Assembly (NCBI GenBank): GCA_021776565.1
Contig: JAJFFQ010000023.1
Location: 1 to 64,000 of the forward strand
Reading direction: 5' to 3'
From: Robiginitomaculum sp.
Lineage (GTDB): Bacteria > Pseudomonadota > Alphaproteobacteria > Caulobacterales > Maricaulaceae
Length of the DNA: 64,000 nucleotides
Part shown: piece after piece, positions 56,986 to 64,000 of the stretch
How positions within the stretch are numbered: position 1 is the first letter of the stretch
Layout of the letters: each line of letters opens with the position of its first letter
Translations under genes and position numbers: made by a program
The notes under the pieces: generated by a model
What the model saw: the letters and a program-made list of their open reading frames with translations, nothing else
What the model was told of the DNA's origin: nothing
The model's database searches: none

Positions 56986-57333
56986 ATGACCTTGAAATTT
57001 TACCACAATCCACGTTGCTCCAAATCCCGGGCAACCAAGGCATACCTTGATGACAAAAGACTTGCCTATGATACGGTTCTTTATCTTGAAAATCCGCCAG
57101 ACACTGATGAACTGGCCCGCCTTGTTACCATGCTGGGCTTTGGCTCTGCACGAGAGCTGATGCGCAAGGGCGAAGATGCCTATGGCGACCTTGGTCTGGC
57201 ATCGGTCAGCGATGAAGATGCCCTGATTGTGGCCATGAGCGAGCATCCTCGCCTGATCGAGCGTCCGATTGTTATCAATGGGGATCGCGCCGCCATTGGC
57301 CGTCCACTGGAAGCCATACTGGATATTTTGTAA
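56986..57333 (+). CDS. ArsC-family (arsenate reductase-like) protein
   Basis: 115 residues from the ATG at 56986 (an upstream TTG at 56962 would add eight residues). It is of the Spx/ArsC fold: LKFYHNPRCSKSRATKAYLD with the catalytic cysteine, RELMRKGEDAYGDLGL, and the HPRLIERPIVINGDRAAIGR signature of glutaredoxin-dependent arsenate reductases (YfgD/ArsC type). No arsenite pump or ArsR is adjacent, so the role may be housekeeping rather than arsenic resistance. It is 6 bp before the MATE gene. Confidence 0.9.
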   Translation: MTLKFYHNPRCSKSRATKAYLDDKRLAYDTVLYLENPPDTDELARLVTMLGFGSARELMRKGEDAYGDLGLASVSDEDALIVAMSEHPRLIERPIVINGDRAAIGRPLEAILDIL

Positions 57334-57339
57334 CGCGTC

Positions 57340-58662
57340 ATGTTAACGCGCAAGCGCGTCTTCGCGCTAACCTGGCCGATGATTTTTGCCAATGCGCTGA
57401 TCCCGCTGGTCGGTGTTATTGATACTGCGGTGATCGGCCTTAGCGGTGATGCCAGCGATATTGGCGGCGTGGCACTGGGCGGTGCCGTATTTGCGGTATT
57501 TTACTGGAGCATATATTTTTTGCGCCAAAGCGTAACCGGTTTTACCGCTCAGGCAATGGGTGCGGGAAAGCTCCAAGAGAGCCAGCTTACGGTGCTGCGC
57601 GCTTTGTTAATCGCGATGATTGTTGGCTTTGCTTTTATCGCCCTTAAATCACAGATTGTTTCGCTTTCTTTTGCTGTCTTGCAAGGCAGTGAAGCGGTCG
57701 AGAGCAAGGGTGTCGCCTATGTAACGGCAAGATTTTGGGGTGCCCCTGCGGCCCTTGGTCTGTTTGCTGTTACCGGCTGGTTTATTGGCGCCGGTCATAT
57801 GCACATAGCCCTGGTGGTTCAGGCCTTTTTGGCTGTTATCAATGGGGCGCTGGACATCTGGTTTGTTCTGGGACTTGGCTGGGGGCCGACCGGCGTGGCG
57901 GCGGGTACTGCCATTGCTGAGTGGTTTGCCTTTGTACTTGGCTTGGCATTGATGTTAAAAACCATGCGCAGGGCAGGCATGGGTTTTGAACACCTAGCCT
58001 CCTGGGAACAACTCTTTGATCCGACAGCCCTGAAACCATTGTTTGCAGTTAATCTGGATTTATTTGTGCGTTCCATATTTATGGTGATCGGCTTTAACTG
58101 GTTCATCAATGCCGGCGCGCGCCAAAGCGATGTGGTGCTGGCGGCCAATCAGGTATTGTTACAATTCATCGTGGTTTGGGCCTTTGCACTGGACGCGTTC
58201 GCCTATACAGCCGAAGCAGAGACGGGGCGTGCTGTGGGTCGAAAATCAGTCGAGGAATTGCGCCGGGCCATTCGATTGACCAGCGAATTTGCCTTTATTT
58301 GCGCTCTGGGGTTTTCGATCATCACTCTGCTGGGCGGAGGCTGGGTCATACGTCATCTTCTGGCCGACAAACTGGTGGTTGAGGCCGCGCTGACCTATTT
58401 GCCCTGGTGTGCTGGCGTACCGATGCTTGGGGTTTGGGCCTGGCAACTTGATGGTGTGTTTACCGGGGCAACCCGCAGCGCCGTCATGCGTAATTCGGCC
58501 ATCACTTCATTGCTAATCTACCTTGCTCTGGATGCGGTACTGGCCCCAATGGGGGGCAATCACGGGGTCTGGGCCGCGTTTTTGAGCTATTATCTTGCCC
58601 GGGGCATCACCATGTCTTTGGGCTATCCGGCGCTGGAGCGAAGTGTTCAGCAGAACCCCTAA
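57340..58662 (+). CDS. MATE-family efflux transporter (DinF-like)
   Basis: 440 residues with about twelve membrane helices. It starts LTRKRVFALTWPMIFANALI and PLVGVIDTAVIGLSGD, the DinF-type signature. The second half has KPLFAVNLDLFVRSIFMVIG and FALDAFAYTAEAETGRAVG. Its export substrate is unknown; DinF-type MATE proteins are tied to oxidative stress and drug export. It ends the CitE-secreted-DUF1304-ArsC-MATE run and overlaps convergent pyrD by 4 bp. Confidence 0.92.
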   Translation: MLTRKRVFALTWPMIFANALIPLVGVIDTAVIGLSGDASDIGGVALGGAVFAVFYWSIYFLRQSVTGFTAQAMGAGKLQESQLTVLRALLIAMIVGFAFIALKSQIVSLSFAVLQGSEAVESKGVAYVTARFWGAPAALGLFAVTGWFIGAGHMHIALVVQAFLAVINGALDIWFVLGLGWGPTGVAAGTAIAEWFAFVLGLALMLKTMRRAGMGFEHLASWEQLFDPTALKPLFAVNLDLFVRSIFMVIGFNWFINAGARQSDVVLAANQVLLQFIVVWAFALDAFAYTAEAETGRAVGRKSVEELRRAIRLTSEFAFICALGFSIITLLGGGWVIRHLLADKLVVEAALTYLPWCAGVPMLGVWAWQLDGVFTGATRSAVMRNSAITSLLIYLALDAVLAPMGGNHGVWAAFLSYYLARGITMSLGYPALERSVQQNP

Positions 58663-59717
58663 TCCTGGCCCACGGCATCAGCAACACAGGCAAAGCCATC
58701 GGCACGAAGTCTTTCGGCCAGCCGGTTTTTAATCTTGGCGAGCAATGATGGCCCATGAAGGGCAAGCGCGGTATACAATTGCACGGCGCTGGCCCCGGCG
58801 CGTATTTTGGCATAGGCGTCATCACCAGAGGTAATGCCGCCAACCCCAATCAGGGTTATTCGCCGCCCGTCTATGGCACCTTTGAAGGCGCGCAGAACGT
58901 CTGTTGATCGCGCAAACAATGGCCGCCCCGACAGGCCGCCAGTTTCGCTCCGATAATGGCTTTGCAGACTATCCGGGCGCTCTGTGGTTGTATTGCTGAT
59001 AATCAAACCATCAATGCCGTATGCGCACGCTGCATCGCTGATCCGGGTAATTTGCGTCTCGGCAAGGTCAGGAGCCAGTTTCAAAAAAAACGGTGGTGAA
59101 CGTTGGTCGCCAGTTAAGTCAGCCCGGGCTTCCATGATGCGTCCCAACAATTCTTCCAGCGCGTCACCGCCTTGCAGCTCCCGCAATCCCGGGGTGTTGG
59201 GCGAGGAGATGTTAATGGTGAACCAGTCCGGCAACCCCCACAGTCTTTTCAGGCCCGTGAGATAATCACCAATGCGGTCATTTGAGGCCTTGTTGGCCCC
59301 GATATTGGCCCCCAGTGTACCGGTACACTGTCTTTGGCCGCCAAAGTTCCGGGCGAAGTTCTCCAGGCCATTATTATTAAAGCCCATGCGATTGATGACA
59401 GCCTCATCCTGGTTCAGACGAAACAGACGCGGGCGCGGATTACCCGGTTGGGCCAGAGGCGTCACCGTGCCACATTCGACCCAGCCAAACCCGGCACCAA
59501 GCATGGCAGCGCCCACGTCACCATTTTTATCAAATCCGGCAGCAAGGCCGACGGGGTTGGGTAAATCCAGCCCACAAACCCGGGTGCGCAAAATCGGGTC
59601 ATCCGGGGTGCGCTGAACAGGGCCAAACCCCGCTTTAAGCGCAGAAATCGTCATGTCATGGGCCGTTTCTGCGGGTAAAGTCCGCAAAACCCTGCTGGCA
59701 ATGCCGGTAATGCTCAT
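58659..59717 (-). CDS. pyrD: Dihydroorotate dehydrogenase (quinone-dependent, class 2)
   Basis: 352 residues. The N-terminal membrane-associated helices (LRTLPAETAHDMTISALKAG) mark the class 2 enzyme. FMN-binding motifs include NPVGLAAGFDKNGD, FGWVECGTVTPLAQPGNPRP, RLFRLNQDEAVINRMGFNN and FTINISSPNTPGLRELQGG with the catalytic serine, then LIGVGGITSGDDAYAKIRAG near the C-terminus. It makes orotate in pyrimidine synthesis using ubiquinone. It overlaps the upstream DUF952 gene by 4 bp. Confidence 0.97.
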   Translation of the reverse strand: MSITGIASRVLRTLPAETAHDMTISALKAGFGPVQRTPDDPILRTRVCGLDLPNPVGLAAGFDKNGDVGAAMLGAGFGWVECGTVTPLAQPGNPRPRLFRLNQDEAVINRMGFNNNGLENFARNFGGQRQCTGTLGANIGANKASNDRIGDYLTGLKRLWGLPDWFTINISSPNTPGLRELQGGDALEELLGRIMEARADLTGDQRSPPFFLKLAPDLAETQITRISDAACAYGIDGLIISNTTTERPDSLQSHYRSETGGLSGRPLFARSTDVLRAFKGAIDGRRITLIGVGGITSGDDAYAKIRAGASAVQLYTALALHGPSLLAKIKNRLAERLRADGFACVADAVGQD

Positions 59718-60058
59718 GGAATTTCCGGGCCAAAAACATGCCCGGTTTTTGTGCGTTCCAGCAACACGGCATCACCAACCAGAGCGATTTTCAAGGCGGC
59801 ATATAAATGCGGAAACAAAATGCCCCCACGTGATGGCTCCCATTTCAAGCTCTCACCCAGATCATCAACACATACTTCTAACAACATCAGATCAGCAACA
59901 TCCGCATAATAGCGCCGCGCCGTCTCTCTAACGGTTGCTGCGGTAGAAAAATGAATAAACCCATCCCAGCGATCATCCTCACTGCCTTCAAATACGCCCG
60001 TGCTTTGTGCTCTCAACCAGCTTTGTTGATTCATAAGGCGGTAGATTTTGTCAGTCAT
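59714..60058 (-). CDS. DUF952 family protein
   Basis: 114 residues from the ATG at 60058 (an ATG 16 codons earlier exists). The family pattern is present: KIYRLMNQQSWLRAQSTGVF, DRWDGFIHFSTAATVRETAR, LLEVCVDDLGESLKWEPSRG and FPHLYAAL. The fold is related to mono-ADP-ribosyl-transferase-like folds in DUF952, but the activity is unknown. It overlaps pyrD (ATGA), an arrangement common in alphaproteobacteria. Confidence 0.9.
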   Translation of the reverse strand: MTDKIYRLMNQQSWLRAQSTGVFEGSEDDRWDGFIHFSTAATVRETARRYYADVADLMLLEVCVDDLGESLKWEPSRGGILFPHLYAALKIALVGDAVLLERTKTGHVFGPEIP

Positions 60059-60124
60059 AACGGGGCCATACCCTGTGTGGCCAGACCTGCCAAGGTCAGC
60101 GGGCATAAGGTCGTTTTGAATAGG

Positions 60125-60152
60125 TTTACATTCCTAATTACCGGTGTATATT
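60125..60152 (+). promoter_or_regulatory. Sigma-70-type promoter for the S24 regulator gene
   Basis: TTTACA (60125-60130) and TATATT (60147-60152) are separated by 16 bp, 34 bp before the ATG at 60187. The spacing and sequence fit a housekeeping promoter; transcription would begin near 60159. No symmetric operator overlaps it clearly. Confidence 0.45.
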
Positions 60153-60186
60153 CTTCTGATTCTAGAGCATTATCGAAACCGGCATT

Positions 60187-60816
60187 ATGTTGACTCACAA
60201 GCAAATTTGGCGCGGACTTGATCTTCTGGCGACCCAGGCGGGGCTGAGTGCATCAGGGCTGGCGCGCAAGGCCGGACTGGACGCAACCGCCTTTAATCCG
60301 TCCAAACGCTATGTGGCCGGTGGTTCACGACTGCGTTGGCCATCAACCGAAAGCATTGCCAAGGTGCTGGAGGCCATGAACGTCAGTTTTGAAGACTTTG
60401 CCAGCATGGCAAGCGGGGGCATGGCTGCGGGTCGCCCTGTGCCATTGCTGGGTCTGGCCCAGGCCGGGTCTGGCGGGTTTTTTGATGATGCCGGTTATCC
60501 CATTGGTTCTGGCTGGGATGAGGTGCGCTTTCCGGGCTTTGATGGCAGCCGAGCCTATGCACTGGAAATTGCCGGCGATTCCATGGAGCCGGTATTTCGT
60601 TATGGTGATCGCATTGTCGTCGCCCCCGAAGAAAGCGTGCGGCGCGGAGACCGGGTGGTGGTGCGTACCAGCGATGGAGAGGTTATGGCCAAGGAATTAC
60701 GGCGTATGACCGAAACCCGCATCGAGCTGGCTTCGCTTAACGTAGACTATCCGGATCGCGTTCTGGAACGGCGTAATGTTGACTGGATCGCCCGCATTGT
60801 CTGGGCCAGTCAGTAG
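60187..60816 (+). CDS. XRE-type repressor with S24 (LexA-like) peptidase domain
   Basis: 209 residues. The N-terminal helix-turn-helix (about 1-65; IWRGLDLLATQAGLSASGLA, then KAGLDATAFNPSKR) is followed by the S24 domain with the catalytic serine in LEIAGDSMEPVFRYGDRIVV and the lysine in GEVMAKELRRM, so self-cleavage is possible. Cro/C2-like phage repressors have this shape, but the same gene is found as a stable chromosomal regulator in alphaproteobacteria. No phage genes surround it. It is followed closely by the adenosyltransferase gene. Confidence 0.9.
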   Translation: MLTHKQIWRGLDLLATQAGLSASGLARKAGLDATAFNPSKRYVAGGSRLRWPSTESIAKVLEAMNVSFEDFASMASGGMAAGRPVPLLGLAQAGSGGFFDDAGYPIGSGWDEVRFPGFDGSRAYALEIAGDSMEPVFRYGDRIVVAPEESVRRGDRVVVRTSDGEVMAKELRRMTETRIELASLNVDYPDRVLERRNVDWIARIVWASQ

Positions 60817-60820
60817 TGCC

Positions 60821-61390
60821 ATGGTCAGGTTAACCAAAATCTATACGCGCACCGGGGATGGTGGCAAAACCCGCCTTGTTGGCGGAGGGCAGGTCAGCAA
60901 AACCGATGTGCGGGTTGCCGCCTATGGTGATGTGGATGAAACCAACAGCGCCCTTGGGCTTGCGATTTGTGCCGTTAAGGACGCCCAACTTAAATCCAGA
61001 TTGTTGAAAATCCAAAACGACCTGTTTGATCTGGGTGCCGATCTGGCCAATCCTGGCCCTGATGACCCAGATAAGCACCCGGCCCTGCGCATGGACGCGG
61101 AACAAACTCTTTGGCTGGAGAGGCAAATTGATGCCCTGAACGCAGAACTGGCACCCCTGCAAAGCTTTGTTTTGCCTGGTGGTGAGCAGGCCAGTGCGCG
61201 GTTACATCTTGCCCGGGCCATATGTCGCCGGGCCGAACGCAGCGCGGTGTTACTGGCAAAGGGCGAGGCCACCAACACCCACGCGCTCATCTATCTTAAC
61301 CGACTTTCGGATTTTCTCTTTGTGGCCGCACGCCATGTCAATCATCAGGGTGTTGGTGATGTTTTATGGGTGCCTGGCGGTAAAGACTGA
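60821..61390 (+). CDS. Cob(I)alamin adenosyltransferase, PduO type
   Basis: 189 residues from the ATG at 60821 (the frame opens at 60776 inside the repressor gene). Family signatures: VRLTKIYTRTGDGGKTRLVG at the ATP-binding N-terminus, YGDVDETNSALGLAI, LFDLGADLANPG, FVLPGGEQASARLHLARAIC with RRAERSAV, and LNRLSDFLFVAARHVN. It transfers the adenosyl group from ATP to cob(I)alamin to make coenzyme B12. No B12-dependent enzyme is adjacent. It lies 4 bp behind the repressor gene. Confidence 0.95.
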   Translation: MVRLTKIYTRTGDGGKTRLVGGGQVSKTDVRVAAYGDVDETNSALGLAICAVKDAQLKSRLLKIQNDLFDLGADLANPGPDDPDKHPALRMDAEQTLWLERQIDALNAELAPLQSFVLPGGEQASARLHLARAICRRAERSAVLLAKGEATNTHALIYLNRLSDFLFVAARHVNHQGVGDVLWVPGGKD

Positions 61391-61481
61391 TTTTCTTCGT
61401 CACAAGCACTTTACGACCTGCTAGACACACGTGATATTGCGGTCGAATTTTGATGAGGTCTGGAATTTTAGGAGCGTGAGC

Positions 61482-62231
61482 ATGAAAGTTCTCGTACCCG
61501 TAAAACGGGTGATTGATTATAATATCAAGGCACGGGTGAAACCGGATGGTTCAGGGGTGGATTTGGCCAATGTAAAAATGTCCATGAACCCCTTTGGCGA
61601 GATCGCCGTGGAAGAAGCGGTTCGGCTAAAAGAAAAAGGTGTGGTTAGCGAAATTGTGGTGGTTTCCATTGGGCCGCTTCAGGCGCAAGAAACCATCCGC
61701 ACCGCTCTGGCCATGGGTGCTGATCGCGGCATTTTAATCCAGACAGAAGAAACGGTGGAGCCTCTTTCGGTGGCTAAATTACTTCGCGCGGTGGCCCTTG
61801 AGGAAAGACCTGATATTGCCATTTTAGGCAAGCAGGCGATTGATGATGATGCCAACCAGACAGGCCAGATGCTGGCCGCCATGCTGGACTGGCCACAAGC
61901 CACGTTTGCGTCAAAGCTGGATATTGCAGACGGCAAGGCCGAGGTCATGCGCGAAATCGATGGTGGTCTGCAAACCATATCTGTGGAATTGCCCGCCGTG
62001 ATTACCACTGATTTGCGCTTGAATGAGCCGCGTTATGCCAGCCTGCCCAATATCATGAAGGCCAAACGCAAACCTATCGATATGAAAACCCCTGATGATT
62101 ATGGCGTTGCGCTGGACATAAGGCTGGAGCAAATAACCGTTGCCGAGCCACCAAAACGTGAAGCCGGGGTCATTGTAGACTCAGTGGCTGCGCTGGTTGA
62201 TAAACTGAAAAATGAAGCAGGAGTGATCTGA
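61482..62231 (+). CDS. etfB: Electron transfer flavoprotein beta subunit
   Basis: 249 residues from the ATG at 61482 (AGGAGCG just upstream; the frame extends to 61431). ETF features: [79 protein letters not shown] and MKAKRKPID. It binds AMP and, with EtfA, carries electrons from acyl-CoA dehydrogenases to ETF-quinone oxidoreductase. The stop overlaps the etfA ATG (TGATG). Confidence 0.97.
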   Translation: MKVLVPVKRVIDYNIKARVKPDGSGVDLANVKMSMNPFGEIAVEEAVRLKEKGVVSEIVVVSIGPLQAQETIRTALAMGADRGILIQTEETVEPLSVAKLLRAVALEERPDIAILGKQAIDDDANQTGQMLAAMLDWPQATFASKLDIADGKAEVMREIDGGLQTISVELPAVITTDLRLNEPRYASLPNIMKAKRKPIDMKTPDDYGVALDIRLEQITVAEPPKREAGVIVDSVAALVDKLKNEAGVI

Positions 62232-63157
62232 TGGCTATACTGGTTGTTGGCGAGCACGATAACGCACATCTTTCTGATGCCACCGGCAAAACCGTTGGTG
62301 CGGCGGCAAAAATAGGTGGCGATATAGACATTCTGATCGCCGGTGAAAACGCTGGCGCAGTGGCGGCAGAGGCGGCAAAAGTTGATGGTATCCGCAATGT
62401 TCTGCATGCCGATGGTGCTGTGTTGGCCAAGCAATTGGCCGAGCCTATGCAGGCCTTGATTGTGCCCTTGATGGGTGATTATGATGCCCTGCTGGCACCG
62501 GCCACCACCAATGGCAAAAACTATTTACCTCGCGTGGCCGCCGCCCTGGATGTGATGCAAATCTCGGAAATTGTTTCTGTTGAAGCACCTGATACATTTG
62601 TGCGCCCGATCTATGCTGGCAATGCCATGCAGAAGGTACGTTCAACAGACAAGATCAAGGTTATCACCGTGCGGCCAACTGCTTTTGAGGCGGCAAAGCT
62701 AAGTGGCCGTGCCAGTGTAAAAAGCATTGCTGCCCCTGCCGGGCCGTTCAAATCTGCCTTTATCGGTGAAGAACTGACCCGCTCAGACCGGCCCGAGCTG
62801 ACGGCGGCCAAAATTGTTATCTCCGGTGGTCGAGGCATGGGGTCTGGCGAAAATTTTGCCATGATCGAACGCATTGCTGACAAACTGGGCGCCGCCGTTG
62901 GTGCCTCGCGCGCAGCGGTGGATGCGGGCTTTGTGCCCAATGACTATCAGGTTGGTCAAACAGGCAAGGTTGTGGCACCGGAACTTTACATCGCTGTGGG
63001 AATATCCGGGGCCATACAACATTTGGCCGGTATGAAAGATTCCAAGGTCATCGTTGCCATTAACAAGGATGAGGATGCGCCAATATTTCAGGTCGCCGAT
63101 TACGGGCTGGTGGCGGATCTGTTCAAGGCATTGCCGGAACTGGAAGAGGCGCTGTAA
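62231..63157 (+). CDS. etfA: Electron transfer flavoprotein alpha subunit
   Basis: 308 residues. N-terminal domain [20 protein letters not shown], then the FAD domain with [80 protein letters not shown] and [11 protein letters not shown]. These are the standard FAD-binding segments. It pairs with EtfB in the fatty-acid and branched amino-acid oxidation electron path. Confidence 0.97.
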   Translation: MAILVVGEHDNAHLSDATGKTVGAAAKIGGDIDILIAGENAGAVAAEAAKVDGIRNVLHADGAVLAKQLAEPMQALIVPLMGDYDALLAPATTNGKNYLPRVAAALDVMQISEIVSVEAPDTFVRPIYAGNAMQKVRSTDKIKVITVRPTAFEAAKLSGRASVKSIAAPAGPFKSAFIGEELTRSDRPELTAAKIVISGGRGMGSGENFAMIERIADKLGAAVGASRAAVDAGFVPNDYQVGQTGKVVAPELYIAVGISGAIQHLAGMKDSKVIVAINKDEDAPIFQVADYGLVADLFKALPELEEAL

Positions 63158-63238
63158 ACACGATACACTTGGATCACAATATCCGGGTGGTTTAGCAAAA
63201 TACGATGATTATGGTGGCTTTCTTTTAGGAGAGCCGCC

Positions 63239-63712
63239 ATGACCTACACTATATCCGGCATAGACATTGAAACCTTCAGACCGCTATTTTACCTGAATGA
63301 CGACGCGCTGAAACAACGGGGCATAATACGTCAAACTGTCGATACAAACCCTGGCTATCCTTGCAGGATTACCCTTGAAGACGCCAAAATTGGCGACACG
63401 GTTTTGTTGCTGAACCATGAAAACCATCACGCCGATACGCCGTATCGCTCGTCTTATGCCATTTATGTAAATGAGAGCGCAACACAGACGCGGCATTTCC
63501 ATAAGGCTCTGCCTCCGGTCTTCAAAGGTAGGCCGATTGCCTTGCGCATTTTTGACGAAGACGGCATGCTCATCGGTGCTGATATGGGCATGGACGACGC
63601 ACTTTGCGCAAAAATAGAAACGATATTCACAAATTCCGAAGCAGCCTATATCCATGCACATAACGCAATGCATGGCTGTTTTGCGGCAGAGATTCGACGA
63701 AGCCACGCTTAA
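63239..63712 (+). CDS. DUF1203 family protein
   Basis: 157 residues. The pattern of the family is present: ISGIDIETFRPLFYLNDDAL, PCRITLEDAKIGDTVLLLNH, ADTPYRSSYAIYVNE, and YIHAHNAMHGCFAAEIRR at the end. The chain has many histidines but no known catalytic signature, and the function of DUF1203 is unknown. GGAGAGCC precedes the ATG. The stop codon lies at the start of a palindrome (63711-63726). Confidence 0.88.
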   Translation: MTYTISGIDIETFRPLFYLNDDALKQRGIIRQTVDTNPGYPCRITLEDAKIGDTVLLLNHENHHADTPYRSSYAIYVNESATQTRHFHKALPPVFKGRPIALRIFDEDGMLIGADMGMDDALCAKIETIFTNSEAAYIHAHNAMHGCFAAEIRRSHA

Positions 63713-63726
63713 CGTGTAAACACGTT
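63711..63726. promoter_or_regulatory. Palindrome AACGTGT-AA-ACACGTT
   Basis: Seven-base arms with a 2-base centre begin within the DUF1203 stop codon, 60 bp before the last small gene. The size and symmetry suit a dimeric repressor, or a weak hairpin in RNA. Confidence 0.35.
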
Positions 63727-63785
63727 TAGTAACCGGCACAAACCTTGCGAAGAAACATGGGTTCTGTCCAAAAAGGGGACGCCTC

Positions 63786-63971
63786 ATGGCTGATTATAAA
63801 TCTATTGTACCTAAAAAACTGTTTCTTAGCCTGGCATTGGCCGGTATTGCAGGGGCATCTTTTGCGCTAACCCGCTGGAGTGATGGAATTATGGAACTGG
63901 CCGCCTGGATCATTCTGGCATTTTGTGCCGGTGGTCTGGTTTCCGTGCTTCAGGGCAAGGAAGAGCTTTGA
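63786..63971 (+). CDS. Small membrane protein (61 aa), unknown function
   Basis: Two hydrophobic segments: LFLSLALAGIAGASFAL (about 13-29) and MELAAWIILAFCAGGLVSVL (about 37-56), with a basic N-terminus (ADYKSIVPKK) and a charged tail (GKEEL). A GGGGACGCC stretch precedes the ATG. No family is recognised. It is the last gene of the window; the remaining 29 bases show nothing. Confidence 0.6.
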   Translation: MADYKSIVPKKLFLSLALAGIAGASFALTRWSDGIMELAAWIILAFCAGGLVSVLQGKEEL

Positions 63972-64000
63972 ACCGCTGCAATCAACGCTCGTGCGTCAGC

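Overview
The window looks like chromosomal DNA of an alphaproteobacterium of the Caulobacterales/Hyphomonadaceae kind. This rests on a PodJ-type polarity protein, a Cpa/Tad pilus locus, TTAACCAT-type CtrA-like boxes, an atpHAGDC operon without the Fo genes, and an XRE/S24 repressor next to housekeeping genes. The assignment comes from gene content only; no rRNA or tRNA gene was seen.

Layout. (1) 1-6.1 kb: a visibly AT-richer block. It starts with the truncated end of an IS3-family element, then an ECF sigma factor, a FecR-type anti-sigma factor, a TonB-dependent receptor with an STN signalling domain, and an overlapping esterase. It ends in a scar made of an IS1595-type transposase C-terminus joined to a rearranged fragment of the receptor gene. 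(2) 6.4-15.1 kb: cpaABCDEF-tadBC, without a visible pilin gene. (3) 15.1-31.2 kb: MFS and cation transporters, a lipoprotein M1 aminopeptidase, UppP, aspartate aminotransferase, two overlapping tiny ORFs, a TPR protein, thiolase, DoxX, TfoX-N, PodJ, a nitroreductase and a DUF2332 protein, with several dispersed palindromic repeats. (4) 31.2-36.3 kb: the F1 ATP synthase operon (minus strand), with a small four-cysteine YHS-like gene between atpD and atpC. (5) 36.6-43.8 kb: hybrid histidine kinase, PriA, TalC, DUF484-XerC and a LuxR-type regulator. (6) 44.2-54.7 kb: a nearly complete purine catabolic island in two divergent, translationally coupled operons, uraH-xdhABC-puuD-allA-guaD (minus) and puuE-uraD-alc (plus). 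(7) 54.7-64 kb: VOC protein, CitE-like lyase, a secreted four-cysteine protein, DUF1304, ArsC-like, MATE, PyrD, DUF952, S24 repressor, PduO-type adenosyltransferase, EtfBA, DUF1203 and a small membrane protein.

How genes work together. The purine island encodes guanine -> xanthine -> urate -> 5-hydroxyisourate -> OHCU -> allantoin -> allantoate -> ureidoglycolate -> glyoxylate + urea. A CitE/malyl-CoA-lyase-like gene follows it closely and could in principle use the glyoxylate. PodJ and the CpaE-containing pilus machine are linked in Caulobacter polar development, and both have TTAACCAT-type boxes upstream here. The first block is a typical cell-surface signalling circuit (receptor -> FecR -> ECF sigma) and carries marks of horizontal acquisition and IS-driven rearrangement.

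Most worth a second look: the helically phased TG(A/T)CCCTTA array at 43960-44078 in a convergent intergenic region; the receptor/transposase chimeric scar at 5831-6035 just where a pilin gene would normally precede cpaA; the coupled 41-aa and 33-aa ORFs at 22410-22626; the YHS-like gene inside the ATP synthase operon; and the 25-bp perfect inverted repeat at 29939-30026.
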